A program made the position numbers and the translations under genes. Source: Colletes latitarsis (lineage: Eukaryota; Arthropoda; Insecta; Hymenoptera; Colletidae). Taken from it: 64,000 bases of DNA. Position 1 is the first letter of the stretch, and each line of letters begins with the position of its first letter. The DNA lies in NCBI RefSeq assembly GCF_051014445.1, contig NW_027488384.1, positions 992,001-1,056,000 of the forward strand, written 5' to 3'. Positions 22,397-36,409 of the stretch are shown piece after piece. The notes beneath the pieces are model-generated. The model was not told the origin of the DNA. It searched no databases and worked only from the letters and a program-made list of their open reading frames with translations.

Positions 22397-25300
22397 TGGG
22401 CTTTTTCTGCATTGCATTACGTAGTTATGTAGTACCACACTGAAACAGTCAATGAAACCTGGTTTCCATCAATATTTTAGAGGACAACGCATGTTAGGTC
22501 TAGGTAAGGCCTGAGATTTTCACTGATCAGACTCATAATTTCGCCTTCTTCACATACTTGTTGAACGGATCCTGGGTTTTTTCTGGTTTGGAATACGTAG
22601 TAATGTGGTACCACACTGAAACATTCAATTAAACCTGGTCTTGATAAATATTTTAGAGAATAACGCATGTTAGGTCAGGGTTAGGTCTAGGATTTGCGCT
22701 CATCAGGCTCGTACTTTCGCATATTTCTCATAATTCATGGCTAGATCCTGGGCTATTTCTGGATTGGATCACGTAGTAAAGTGGTACCACACTGAAACAT
22801 TCAATGAAACCTGGTCTGGATAAAAATTTTAGAGAATAACGCATGTTAGGTCAAGGTTTGTTCTAAGATTTGCCCTCATCAGGCTCACAGTTTCGCGTTA
22901 TTCACATACTTGTTGAACAGATCCTGGGTTTTTTCTGGTTTGGATCACGTAGTAGTGTGTTACCACACTGAAACAGTCCATTAAACCTGGTTTGGATGAA
23001 TATTTTAGAGGATAACGCATGTAAGGTCTAGGTTAGCCCTGGGATTTTCACTCATCAGACTCATACTTTCGCATTCTTCTCATACTTGATGGCTAGATCC
23101 TGGGCTTTTTCTGGATTGCATCACGTAGTAATGAAGTACAACACTGAAACAGTCAATTAAACCTGGTTTCCATCAATATCATAGAGGACAACGCAAGTTA
23201 GGTCTGGGATTGGTCAGGGATTTGCCCTCATCAGGCTCATACTTTCGCGTTTTTCAAATACTTGTTGAACAGATCCTGGGTTTTTTCTGGTTTGGATCAC
23301 GTAGTAGTGTGTTACCACACTGAAACAGTCCATTAAACCTGGTTTGGATAAAAATTTTAGAGAATAACGCATGTTAGGTCTAGGTAAGGCCTGAGATTTT
23401 CACTGATCAGACTCATAATTTCGCATTCTTCACATACTTGTTGAACGGATCCAGGGTTTTTTCTGGTTTGGATCACATAGTAATGTGGTACCACACTGAA
23501 ACAGTCCATTAAACCTGGTTTGGATGAATATTTTAGAGGATAACGCATGTAAGGTCTAGGTTAGCCCTGGGATTTTCACTCATCAGACTCATACTTTCGC
23601 ATTCCTCTCATACTTGATGGCTAGATCCTGGGCTTTTTCTGGATTACATCACGTAGTAATGAAGTACAACACTGAAACAGTCAATTAAACCTGGTTTCCA
23701 TCAATATCATAGAGGACAACGCAAGTTAGGTCTGGGATTGGTCAGGGATTTGCCCTCATCAGGCTCATACTTTCGCGTTTTTCAAATACTTGTTGAACAG
23801 ATCCTGGGTTTTTTCTGGTTTGGATCACGTAGTAGTGTGTTACCACACTGAAACAGTCCATTAAACCTGGTTTGGATCAATATTTTAGAGGATAACGCAT
23901 GTTAGGTCTAGGTTAGGTCTGGGATTTTCGCTCATGAGACTCATACTTTCGCATTCTTCACATACTTGTTGAACGGATCCTGGGTTTTTTCTGGTTTGGT
24001 TCAGGTAGCAATGTGGTACCACACTGAAGCATTCAATTAAACCTGGTCTTGATAAATATTTTAGAGGATAACGCAAGTTAGGTCTGGCATAGGTCTGGGA
24101 TTCGCCCTCATCACGCTCATACTTTCGCGTTTTTCACATACTTGTTGAACAGATCCTGGGTTTTTTCTGGTCTGTATCACGTAGTAGTGTGGTACCACAC
24201 TGAAACAGTCAATGAAACCTGGTTTCCATCAATATTTTAGAGGACATCGCAAGTTAGGTCTAGGTAAGGCCTGAGATTTTCACTGATCAGACTCATACTT
24301 TCGCCTTCTTCACATACTTGTTGAACGGATCCTGGGTTTTTTCTGGTTTGGAACACGTAGTAATGTGGTACCACACTGAAACATTCAATTAAACCTGGTC
24401 TTGATAAATATTTTAGAGGATAACGCATGTTAGGTCTGGGATAGGTCTGGGATTTGCCCTCATGAGACTCATACTTTCGCACACTTCACATACTCGTTGA
24501 ACACATCCTGGGTTATTTTCTGGTTCGGATCACATAGTAATGTGGTACCACACTGAAACAGTCGATTAAACCTGGTTTCGCTCAATATTTTAGAGGATAA
24601 CGCATGCTAGGTCTAGGTCAGGCCTGGGATTTTCACTCATCAGACTCATACTTTCGCGTTTTTCAAATACTTGTTGAACAGATCCTGGGTTTTTTCTGGT
24701 TTGGATCACGTAGTAGTGTGTTACCACACTGAAACAGTCCATTAAACCTGGTCTTGATAAATATTTTAGAGGATAACGCATGTTAGGTCTGGGTTACGTC
24801 TAGGATTTGCCCTCATCAGGCTCATACTTTCGCATATTTCTCATACTTCATGGCTAGATCCTGGGCTGTTTCTGCATTGTATCACGTAGTAATGTGGTAC
24901 CACGCTGAAACAGTCAATTAAACCTGGTATCGATCAATATTTTAGAGGATAACGTAAGTTAGGTCTGGGATAGGTCTAGGATTTGCCCTCATCAGGCTCT
25001 TACTATCGCATATTTCTCATACTTCATGGCTAGATCCTGGGCTATTTCTGGATTGGATCACGTAGTAAAGTGGTACCACACTGAAACAATCAATGAAACC
25101 TGTTCTGGATAAATATTTTAGAGGATAACGCATCTTAGGTCTGGATTAGGTCTAAGATTTGCCCTCATCAGGCTCACAGTTTCGCGTTTTTCACATACTT
25201 GTTGAACGGTTCCTGGTTTTTTCCTGGTTTGGGTCACGTAGTAATGTGGGACCACACTGAAACAGTCAATTAAACCTGGTTTCGACCAATATTTTAGAGA

Positions 25301-27470
25301 ATAATTCATGTTAGGTCTAGGTTAGGTCTGGGATTTGCTCTCATCAGGCTCATACTTTCGCACACTTCACATACTTGTTGAACGGATCCTGGGTTTTTTC
25401 TAGTTTGGATCACGTAGTAGTGTGGTACCACACTGAAACAGTCCATTAAACCTGGTTTCGCTCAATATTTTAGAGGATAACGCATGTTAGGTCTAGGTCA
25501 GTCCTGGGATTTTCACTCATCAGACTCATACTTTCGGATTCTTCACATACTTGTTGAAAGGATCTTGGGTTTTTTCTGGTTTGGATCACGTAGTAATGTG
25601 GGTCCACACTGAAACAATCAATTAAACCTGGTCTTGATAAATATTTTAGAGGATAACGCATGTTAGGTCTGGGATAGGTCTGGGATTTGCCCTCATCAGA
25701 CTCATACTTTCGCACACTTCACATACTCGTTGAACAGATCGTGCGTTATTTTCTGGTTTGGATCACATAGTAATGTGGTACCACACTGAAACATTCAATT
25801 AAACCTGGTCTTGATAAATATTTTAGAGGATAACGCATGTTAGGTCTGGGTTAGGTCTAGGATTTGCCCACATCAGGCTCATACTTTCGCATATTTCTCA
25901 TACTTCATGGCTAGATCCTGGGCTATTTCTGGATTGGATCACGTAGTAAAGTGGTACCACACTGAAACATTCAATGAAACCTGGTCTGGATAAATATTTT
26001 AGAGGACAACGCATCTTAGGTCTGGGTTAGGTCTAAGATTTGCCCTCATCAGGCTCACAGTTTCGAGTTTTTCACATACTTGTTGAACAGATCCTGGGTT
26101 TTTTCTTGTTTGGATCACGAAGTAGTGTGGTACCACACTGAAACAGTCCATTAAACCTGGTTTAGCTCATTATTTTAGAGGATAACGCATGTTAGGTCTA
26201 GGTTAGGTCTGGGATTTGCTCTCATCAGGCTCATTCTTTCGCATATTTCTCATACTTGATGGCTATATCCTGGGCTTTTTCTGGATTGCATCACGTAGTA
26301 ACGTAGTACCACACTGAAGCAGTCAATCAAACCAGGTTTCCATCAATATTTTAGAGGACAACGCAAGTTAGGTCTAGGTAAGGCCTGAGATTTTCACTGA
26401 TCAGACTCATACTTTCGCCTTCTTCACATACTTGTTGAACGGATCCTGGGTTTTTTCTGGTTTGGAACACGTAGTAATGTGGTACCACACTGAAACATTC
26501 AATTAAACCTGGTTTCGATCAATATTTTAGAGGATAACGCATGTTAGGTCTGGGTTAGGTCTAGGATTTGCCCTCATCAGGCTCATACTTTCGCATATTT
26601 CTCATACTTGATGGCTAGATCCTGGGCTGTTTCTGCATTGTATCACGTAGTAATGTGGTACCACGCTGAAACAGTCAATTAAACCTGGTTTCGATCAATA
26701 TTTTAGAGGATAACGCATGTTAGGTCTGGGTTAGGTCTAGGATTTGCCCTCATCAGGCTCATACTTTCGCATATTTCTCATACTTCATTGCTAGATCCTG
26801 GGCTATTTCTGGATTGGATCACGTAGTAAAGTGGTACCACACTGAAACATTCAATGAAACCTGTTCTTGATAAATATTTTAGAGGATAACGCATCTTAGG
26901 TCTGGGTTAGGTCTAAGATTTGCCCTCATCAGGCTCACAGTTTCGCGTTTTTCACATACTTGTTATACAGATCCTGGGTTTTTTCTGGTTTGGATCAGGT
27001 AGTAATGTGGTACCACACTAAAACAGTCAATTAAACCTGGTTTCGATCAATATTTTAGAGGATCACGCAAGCTAGGTCTGGGATAGGTCTGGGATTAGCC
27101 CTCATCAGACTCATACTTTCGCACGCTTCACATACTCGTTGACAAGATCCTGGGTTTTTTTCTGGCTTGGATCACGTAGTAATGTGGTTCCTCACTGATA
27201 CAGTCGATTAAACTTGGCCTCGATCAATATTTTAGAGGATAACGCAAGTTAGGTCTGGGATAGGTCTGGGATTTGCCCTCATCAGGCTCATACTTTCGCG
27301 TTTTTCACATACTTGTTGAACGGATCCTGGGTTTTTTCTGGTTTGGTTCACGTAGTAATGTGGGTCCACACTGAAACAATCAATTAAACCTGGTCTTGAT
27401 AAATATTATAGAGGATAACGCATGTTAGGTCCGGGATAGGTCTGGGATTTGCCCTCATCAGACTCATACT
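22397..27470 (+). repeat. Higher-order block, copy a
   Basis: Related to 31871-36064. The offset is 9,474 bp at the left, 8,946 bp through the middle (about 23885-26594) and 8,594 bp at the right. The two changes of offset equal 3 monomers (528 bp) and 2 monomers (352 bp). The 528-bp step comes from a local duplication within copy a, where the segment starting near 23041 recurs near 23569. The 352-bp step marks two monomers (about 26595-26946) absent from copy b. Confidence 0.85.
22960..24015 (+). repeat. 528-bp trimer duplicated in tandem
   Basis: Two successive copies of a 3-monomer unit at an offset of 528 bp. Both carry TTAGCCCTGGGATTTTCAC, a C2-like middle, ATATCATAGAGGACAACGC, a D monomer with TTTCAAATACTTG, and AGTGTGTTACCACAC. 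Small differences (GCATTCTTCTC against GCATTCCTCTC, and GGATTGCATC against GGATTACATC) show that they are not quite identical. The homologous region near 32500-32800 has the unit only once. Edges are approximate. Confidence 0.82.
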
Positions 27471-27861
27471 ATCGCACACTTCACATACTCGTTGAACAGA
27501 TCCTGGGTTATTTTCTGGTTTGGATCACATAGTAATGTGGTACCAAACTGAAACAGTCGATTAAACCAGGTTTCGATCAATATTTTTGAGGATAACGCAT
27601 GTTAGGTCTAGGTTAGGCCTGGGATTTTCACTCATCAGACTCATACTTTCGCATTCTTCTCATACTTGTTGAACAGATCCTGAGTTTTTTCTGGTTTGTA
27701 TCACGTAGTAGTGTGGTACCACACTGAAACAGTCCATTAAACCTGGTTTGGATCAATTGTTTAGAGGATAACGCATATTAGGTCTAGGTTAGCCCTGGGA
27801 TTTTCACTCATCAGACTCATACTTTCGCATTCTTCTCATACATGTTGAACTGATCTTGGGG
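27471..27861 (+). repeat. Satellite junction segment
   Basis: Ordinary A, B and D monomers linking block a to the 1,412-bp tandem pair. It includes AATTGTTTAGAGG and GATCTTGGGGTTTTTCTGG, markers shared with 41811-41930 and 42869-42990. Nothing else is seen. Confidence 0.8.
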
Positions 27862-29273
27862 TTTTTCTGGATTGGATCACGTAGTAATGTGGTACCACAC
27901 GGAAACAGTCGATTAAACCTGGTTATGATCAATATTTTAGAGGATAACGCATAGTTAGGTTTGGGATAGGTCTGGGATTTGACCTCATCAGACTCATACT
28001 TTCGCACACTTCACATACTCGTTGAACAGATCCTGGGTTATTTTCTGGTTTGGATCACATAGTAATGTGGTACCACACTGAAACAGTCGATTAAACCTGG
28101 TTGCGATCAATATTTTAGAGAATAATTCATGTTAGGTCTAGGTTAGGTCTGGGATTTGCTCTAATCAGGCTCGTTCTTTCGGATATTTCTCATACTTGAT
28201 GGCTAGATCCTGGGCTTTTTCTGGATTGCATCACGTAGTAATGAAGTACGACACTGAAACAGTCAATTAAACCTGGTTTCCATCAATATCTTAGAGGACA
28301 ACGCAAGTTAGGTCTGGGATAGGTCTGGGATTTGACCTCATCAGACTCATACTTTCGCACACTTCACATACTCGTTGAACAGATCCTGGGTTATTTTCTG
28401 GTTTGTATCACGTAGTAGTGTGGTACCACACTGAAACAGTCGATTAAACCTGGTTTCGATCAATATTTTAGAGGATAACGCAAGTTAAGTCTGGGATTGG
28501 TCTGGGATTCTCACTCATCAGACTCATACTTTCGCATATTTCTCATACTTCATGGCTAGATCCTGGGCTGTTTCTGCATTGTATCACGTAGTAATGTGGT
28601 ACCACGCTGAAACAGTCAATAAAACCTGGTTTCGATCAATATTTTAGAGGATAACGCAAGATAGGTCTGGGATAGGTCTAGGATTTGCCCTCATCAGGCT
28701 CTTACTATCGCATATTTCTCATACTTCATGGCTAGATCCTGGGCTATTTCTGGATTCGATCACGTAGTAAAGTGGTACCACACTGAAACATTCAATGAAA
28801 CCTGTTCTGGATAAAAATTTTAGAGGATAACGCATCTTAGGTCTGGGTTAGGTCTAAGATCTGCCCTCATCAGGCTCACAGTTTCGCGTTTTTCACATAC
28901 TTGTTAAACAGATCCTGGGTTTTTTCTGGTTTGGATCACGTTGTAATGTGGTACCACACTAAAACAGTCAATTAAACCTGGTTTCGTTCAATATTTTACA
29001 GGATCACGCAAGCTAGGTCTGGGATAGGTCTGGGATTAGCCCTCATCAGACTCATACTTTCGCACACTTCACATACTCGTTGACAAGATCCTGGGTTTGT
29101 TTCTGGCTTGGATCAGGTAGTAATGTGGTTCCACACTGAAACAGTCGATTAAACTTGGCTTCGATCAATATTTTAGAGGATAACGCAAGTTAGGTCTGGG
29201 ATAGGTCTGGGATTTGCCCTCATCAGGCTCATACTTTCGCGTTTTTCACATACTTGTTGAACGGATCCTGGGT
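27862..29273 (+). repeat. 1,412-bp higher-order unit, copy 1 (8 monomers)
   Basis: Matches the next 1,412 bp with no difference that I could find by eye, including rare markers such as CACACGGAAACAG, GCATAGTTAGG, GGCTCGTTCTTTCGG and TCACGTTGTAATG. The last mismatch to the left is G at 27861 against T at 29273. The monomer near 27956 has one extra base in the head (GCATAGTTAGG for GCATGTTAGG). Confidence 0.92.
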
Positions 29274-30685
29274 TTTTTCTGGATTGGATCACGTAGTAAT
29301 GTGGTACCACACGGAAACAGTCGATTAAACCTGGTTATGATCAATATTTTAGAGGATAACGCATAGTTAGGTTTGGGATAGGTCTGGGATTTGACCTCAT
29401 CAGACTCATACTTTCGCACACTTCACATACTCGTTGAACAGATCCTGGGTTATTTTCTGGTTTGGATCACATAGTAATGTGGTACCACACTGAAACAGTC
29501 GATTAAACCTGGTTGCGATCAATATTTTAGAGAATAATTCATGTTAGGTCTAGGTTAGGTCTGGGATTTGCTCTAATCAGGCTCGTTCTTTCGGATATTT
29601 CTCATACTTGATGGCTAGATCCTGGGCTTTTTCTGGATTGCATCACGTAGTAATGAAGTACGACACTGAAACAGTCAATTAAACCTGGTTTCCATCAATA
29701 TCTTAGAGGACAACGCAAGTTAGGTCTGGGATAGGTCTGGGATTTGACCTCATCAGACTCATACTTTCGCACACTTCACATACTCGTTGAACAGATCCTG
29801 GGTTATTTTCTGGTTTGTATCACGTAGTAGTGTGGTACCACACTGAAACAGTCGATTAAACCTGGTTTCGATCAATATTTTAGAGGATAACGCAAGTTAA
29901 GTCTGGGATTGGTCTGGGATTCTCACTCATCAGACTCATACTTTCGCATATTTCTCATACTTCATGGCTAGATCCTGGGCTGTTTCTGCATTGTATCACG
30001 TAGTAATGTGGTACCACGCTGAAACAGTCAATAAAACCTGGTTTCGATCAATATTTTAGAGGATAACGCAAGATAGGTCTGGGATAGGTCTAGGATTTGC
30101 CCTCATCAGGCTCTTACTATCGCATATTTCTCATACTTCATGGCTAGATCCTGGGCTATTTCTGGATTCGATCACGTAGTAAAGTGGTACCACACTGAAA
30201 CATTCAATGAAACCTGTTCTGGATAAAAATTTTAGAGGATAACGCATCTTAGGTCTGGGTTAGGTCTAAGATCTGCCCTCATCAGGCTCACAGTTTCGCG
30301 TTTTTCACATACTTGTTAAACAGATCCTGGGTTTTTTCTGGTTTGGATCACGTTGTAATGTGGTACCACACTAAAACAGTCAATTAAACCTGGTTTCGTT
30401 CAATATTTTACAGGATCACGCAAGCTAGGTCTGGGATAGGTCTGGGATTAGCCCTCATCAGACTCATACTTTCGCACACTTCACATACTCGTTGACAAGA
30501 TCCTGGGTTTGTTTCTGGCTTGGATCAGGTAGTAATGTGGTTCCACACTGAAACAGTCGATTAAACTTGGCTTCGATCAATATTTTAGAGGATAACGCAA
30601 GTTAGGTCTGGGATAGGTCTGGGATTTGCCCTCATCAGGCTCATACTTTCGCGTTTTTCACATACTTGTTGAACGGATCCTGGGT
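29274..30685 (+). repeat. 1,412-bp higher-order unit, copy 2 (8 monomers)
   Basis: Second copy of 27862-29273. Similarity ends where copy 1 continues as CTGGATTGG and the sequence here continues as CTGGTTTGG (29283 against 30695). The exchange point therefore lies in the T-run box TTTTTCTGG. Apparent identity over 1.4 kb makes this one of the youngest events in the window, or a homogenised pair. Confidence 0.92.
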
Positions 30686-31870
30686 TTTTTCTGGTTTGGT
30701 TCACGTAGTAATGTGGGTCCACACTGAAACAATCAATTAAACCTGGTCTTGATAAATATTTTAGAGGATAACGCATGTTAGGTCCGGGATAGGTCTGGGA
30801 TTTGCCCTCATCAGACTCATACTTTCGCACACTTCACATACTCGTTGAACAGATCCTGAGTTATTTTCTGGTTTGGATCACATAGTAATGTGGTACCACA
30901 CTGAAACATTCAATTAAACCTGGCCTTGATAAATATTTTGGAGGATAACGCAAGTTAGGTCTGGGATAGGTCTGGGATTTGCTCTCATCAGGCTCATTCT
31001 TTCGCATATTTCTCATACTTGATGGCTAGATCCTGAGCTTTTTCTGGATTGCATCACGTAGTAATGTAGTACCACACTGAAACAGTCAATGAAACCTGGT
31101 TTCCATCAATATTTTAGAGGACAACGCAAGTTAGATCTAGGTAAGGCCTGAGATTTTCACTGATCAGACTCATACATTCGCATTCTTCACATACTTGTTG
31201 AACGGATCCTGGGTTTTTTCTGGTTTGGATCACGTAGTTATGTGGGTCCACACTGAAACAATCAATTAAACCTGGTCTTGATAAATATTTTAGAGGATAA
31301 CGCGTGTTAGGTCTGGGATAGGTCTGGGATTTGCCCTCATCAGACTCATACTTTCGCACACTTCACATACTCGTTGAACAGATCCTGGGTTATTTTCTGG
31401 TTTGGATCACATAGTAATGTGGTACCACACTGAAACAGTCGATTAAACCAGGTTTCGATCAATATTTTTGAGGATAACGCATGTTAGGTCTAGGTTAGGC
31501 ATGGGATTTTCACTCATCAGACTCATACTTTCGCATTCTTCACATACTTGTTGAACGGATCCTGGGTTTTTTCTGGTTTGGATCACGTAGTTATGTGGGT
31601 CCACACTGAAACAATCAATTAAACCTGGTCTTGATAAATATTTTAGAGGATAACGCACAGTTTCGAGTTTTTCACATACCCGTTAAACAGATCCTGGGTT
31701 TTTTCCGGTTTGGATCACGCAGTAGTATGGTACCACACTGAAACAGTCCATAAAACCTGGTTTCGCACAATATTTTAGAGGATAACGCATGTTAGGTCTA
31801 GGTTAGGTCTGGGATTTGCTCTCATTAGGCTCATTCTTTCGCATATTTCTCATACTTGATGGCTAGATCA
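30686..31870 (+). repeat. Satellite segment with one truncated monomer
   Basis: About seven monomers, mostly A, B and C. The segment around 31114-31658 recurs at 40938-41482 (offset 9,824 bp). It contains the shortest monomer noticed in the window (31657-31788). No other feature is seen. Confidence 0.82.
31657..31788 (+). repeat. Truncated monomer, 132 bp (44-bp deletion)
   Basis: GATAACGCA is followed directly by CAGTTTCGAGTTTTTCAC; the whole TTAGG head is absent. The related monomer at 22315 has TGTTAGGTCAAGG and so on between the same two boxes, 44 bases in all (22316-22359). The flanks share the short word CA at the break, so a short-homology deletion fits. The next GCA box follows 132 bp later, as expected for 176 minus 44. 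Confidence 0.88.
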
Positions 31871-34800
31871 TGGGCTTTTTCTGCATTGCATTACGTAGTT
31901 ATGTAGTACCACACTGAAACAGTCAATGAAACCTGGTTTCCATCAATATTTTAGAGGACAACGCAAGTTAGGTCTAGGTAAGGCCTGAGATTTTCACTGA
32001 TCAGACTCATAATTTCGCCTTCTTCACATACTTGTTGAACGGATCCTGGGTTTTTTCTGGTTTGGAATACGTAGTAATGTGGTACCACACTGAAACATTC
32101 AATTAAACCTGGTCTTGATAAATATTTTAGAGAATAACGCATGTTAGGTCAGGGTTAGGTCTAGGATTTGCCCTCATCAGGCTCGTACTTTCGCATATTT
32201 CTCATAATTCATGGCTAGATCCTGGGCTATTTCTGGATTGGATCACGTAGTAAAGTGGTACCACACTGAAACATTCAATGAAACCTGGTCTGGATAAAAA
32301 TTTTAGAGAATAACGCATGTTAGGTCAAGGTTTGGTCTAAGATTTGCCCTCATCAGGCTCACAGTTTCGCGTTATTCACATACTTGTTGAACAGATCCTG
32401 GGTTTTTTCTGGTTTGTATCACGCAGTAGTGTGGTACCACACTGAAACAGTCCATTAAACCTGGTTTGGATGAATATTTTAGAGGATAACGCATGTAAGG
32501 TCTAGGTTAGCCCTGGGATTTTCACTCATCAGACTCATACTTTCGCATTCTTCTCATACTTGATGGCTAGATCCTGGGCTTTTTCTGGATTGCATCACGT
32601 AGTAATGAAGTACAACACTGAAACAGTCAATTAAACCTGGTTTCCATCAATATCATAGAGGACAACGCAAGTTAGGTCTGGGATTGGTCAGGGATTTGCC
32701 CTCATCAGGCTCATACTTTCGCGTTTTTCAAATACTTGTTGAACAGATCCTGGGTTTTTTCTGGTTTGGATCACGTAGTAGTGTGTTACCACACTGAAAC
32801 AGTCCATTAAACCTGGTTTGGATCAATATTTTAGAGGATAACGCATGTTAGGTCTAGGTTAGGTCTGGGATTTTCGCTCATGAGACTCATACTTTCGCAT
32901 TCTTCACATACTTGTTGAACGGATCCTGGGTTTTTTCTGGTTTGGTTCAGGTAGCAATGTGGTACCACACTGAAGCATTCAATTAAACCTGGTCTTGATA
33001 AATATTTTAGAGGATAACGCAAGTTAGGTCTGGCATAGGTCTGGGATTCGCCCTCATCACGCTCATACTTTCGCGTTTTTCACATACTTGTTGAACAGAT
33101 CCTGGGTTTTTTCTGGTCTGTATCACGTAGTAGTGTGGTACCACACTGAAACAGTCAATGAAACCTGGTTTCCATCAATATTTTAGAGGACAACGCAAGT
33201 TAGGTCTAGGTAAGGCCTGAGATTTTCACTGATCAGACTCATACTTTCGCCTTCTTCACATACTTGTTGAACGGATCCTGGGTTTTTTCTGGTTTGGAAC
33301 ACGTAGTAATGTGGTACCACACTGAAACATTCAATTAAACCTGGTCTTGATAAATATTTTAGAGGATAACGCATGTTAGGTCTGGGATAGGTCTGGGATT
33401 AGCCCTCATCAGACTCATACTTTCGCACACTTCACATACACGTTGACGAGATCCTGGGTTTTTTTCTAGTTTGGATCACGCAGTAATGTGGTACCACACT
33501 GAAACAGTCGATTAAACCTGGTTTCGATCAATATTTTTGAGGATAACGCATGTTAGGTCTGGGATAGGTCTGGGATTAGCCCTCATCAGACTCATACTTT
33601 CGCTTTCTTCACATACTTGTTGAACGGATCCTGGGCTTTTTCTGGTTTGGATCACGTAGTAATGTGGTACCACACTGAAGCATTCAATTAAACCTGGTCT
33701 TGATAAATATTTTAGAGGATAACGCATGTTAGGTCTGGGTTACGTCTAGGATTTGCCCTCATCAGGCTCATACTTTCGCATATTTCTCATACTTCATGGC
33801 TAGATCCTGGGCTGTTTCTGCATTGTATCACGTAGTAATGTGGTACCACGCTGAAACAGTCAATTAAACCTGGTTTCGATCAATATTTTAGAGGATAACG
33901 TAAGTTAGGTCTGGGATAGGTCTAGGATTTGCCCTCATCAGGCTCTTACTATCGCATATTTCTCATACTTCATGGCTAGATCCTGGGCTATTTCTGGATT
34001 GGATCACGTAGTAAAGTGGTACCACACTGAAACAATCAATGAAACCTGTTCTGGATAAATATTTTAGAGGATAACGCATCTTAGGTCTGGATTAGGTCTA
34101 AGATTTGCCCTCATCAGGCTCACAGTTTCGCGTTTTTCACATACTTGTTGAACGGTTCCTGGTTTTTTCCTGGTTTGGGTCACGTAGTAATGTGGGACCA
34201 CACTGAAACAGTCAATTAAACCTGGTTTCGACCAATATTTTAGAGAATAATTCATGTTAGGTCTAGGTTAGGTCTGGGATTTGCTCTCATCAGGCTCATA
34301 CTTTCGCACACTTCACATACTTGTTGAACGGATCCTGGGTTTTTTCTAGTTTGGATCACGTAGTAGTGTGGTACCACACTGAAACAGTCCATTAAACCTG
34401 GTTTCGCTCAATATTTTAGAGGATAACGCATGTTAGGTCTAGGTCAGTCCTGGGATTTTCACTCATCAGACTCATACTTTCGGATTCTTCACATACTTGT
34501 TGAAAGGATCTTGGGTTTTTTCTGGTTTGGATCACGTAGTAATGTGGGTCCACACTGAAACAATCAATGAAACCTGGTCTTGATAAATATTTTAGAGGAT
34601 AACGCATGTTAGGTCTGGGATAGGTCTGGGATTTGCCCTCATCAGACTCATACTTTCGCACACTTCACATACTCGTTGAACAGATCCTGCGTTATTTTCT
34701 GGTTTGGATCACATAGTAATGTGGTACCACACTGAAACATTCAATTAAACCTGGTCTTGATAAATATTTTAGAGGATAACGCATGTTAGGTCTGGGTTAG

Positions 34801-36409
34801 GTCTAGGATTTGCCCACATCAGGCTCATACTTTCGCATATTTCTCATACTTCATGGCTAGATCCTGGGCTATTTCTGGATTGGATCACGCAGTAAAGTGG
34901 TACCACACTGAAACATTCAATGAAACCTGGTCTGGATAAATATTTTAGAGGACAACGCATCTTAGGTCTGGGTTAGGTCTAAGATTTGCCCTCATCAGGC
35001 TCACAGTTTCGAGTTTTTCACATACTTGTTGAACAGATCCTGGGTTTTTTCTTGTTTGGATCACGAAGTAGTGTGGTACCACACTGAAACAGTCCATTAA
35101 ACCTGGTTTAGCTCAATATTTTAGAGGATAACGCATGTTAGGTCTAGGTTAGGTCTGGGATTTGCTCTCATCAGGCTCATTCTTTCGCATATTTCTCATA
35201 CTTGATGGCTATATCCTGGGCTTTTTCTGGATTGCATCACGTAGTAACGTAGTACCACACTGAAGCAGTCAATCAAACCAGGTTTCCATCAATATTTTAG
35301 AGGACAACGCAAGTTAGGTCTAGGTAAGGCCTGAGATTTTCACTGATCAGACTCATACTTTCGCCTTCTTCACATACTTGTTGAACGGATCCTGGGTTTT
35401 TTCTGGTTTGGAACACGTAGTAATGTGGTACCACACTGAAACATTCAATTAAACCTGGTTTCGGTCAATATTTTAGAGGATAACGCATGTTAGGTCTGGG
35501 TTAGGTCTAGGATTTGCCCTCATCAGGCTCATACTTTCGCGTTTTTCACATACTTGTTATACAGATCCTGGGTTTTTTCTGGTTTGGATCAGGTAGTAAT
35601 GTGGTACCACACTAAAACAGTCAATTAAACCTGGTTTCGATCAATATTTTAGAGGATCACGCAAGCTAGGTCTGGGATAGGTCTGGGATTAGCCCTCATC
35701 AGACTCATACTTTCGCACGCTTCACATACTCGTTGACAAGATCCTGGGTTTTTTTCTGGCTTGGATCACGTAGTAATGTGGTTCCTCACTGAAACAGTCG
35801 ATTAAACTTGGCTTCGATCAATATTTTAGAGGATAACGCAAGTTAGGTCTGGGATAGGTCTGGGATTTGCCCTCATCAGGCTCATACTTTCGCGTTTTTC
35901 ACATACTTGTTGAACGGATCCTGGGTTTTTTCTGGTTTGGTTCACGTAGTAATGTGGGTCCACACTGAAACAATCAATTAAACCTGGTCTTGATAAATAT
36001 TATAGAGGATAACGCATGTTAGGTCCGGGATAGGTCTGGGATTTGCCCTCATCAGACTCATACTTTCGCACACTTCACATACTCGTTGAACAGATCCTGC
36101 GTTATTTTCTGGTTTGGATCACATAGTAATGTGGTACCACACTGAAACATTCAATTAAACCTGGTCTTGATAAATATTTTAGAGGACAACGCATGTTAGG
36201 TCTGGGTTAGGTCTAGGATTTGCCCTCATCAGGCTCACAGTTTCGCGTTTTTCACATACTCGTTGAACAGATCCCGGGTTATTTTCTGGTTTGTATCACA
36301 TAGTAATGTGGTACCACACTGAAACAGTCGATTAAACCAGGTTTCGATCAATATTTTTGAGGATAACGCATGTTAGGTCAAGGTTAGGCCTGGGATTTCA
36401 CTCATCAGA
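31871..36409 (+). repeat. Higher-order block, copy b
   Basis: Follows copy a (22397-27470) at offsets of 9,474, 8,946 and 8,594 bp, lacking copy a's extra trimer and two further monomers near 35540. The part from about 33590 is also the template for copy c, at an offset of 2,819 bp (16 monomers). Markers shared by a, b and c include GGTTCCTGGTTTTTTCCTGG, TTTCGGATTCTTCAC, GTTGAAAGGATCTTGGG and GTTATACAGATCC. Confidence 0.85.
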
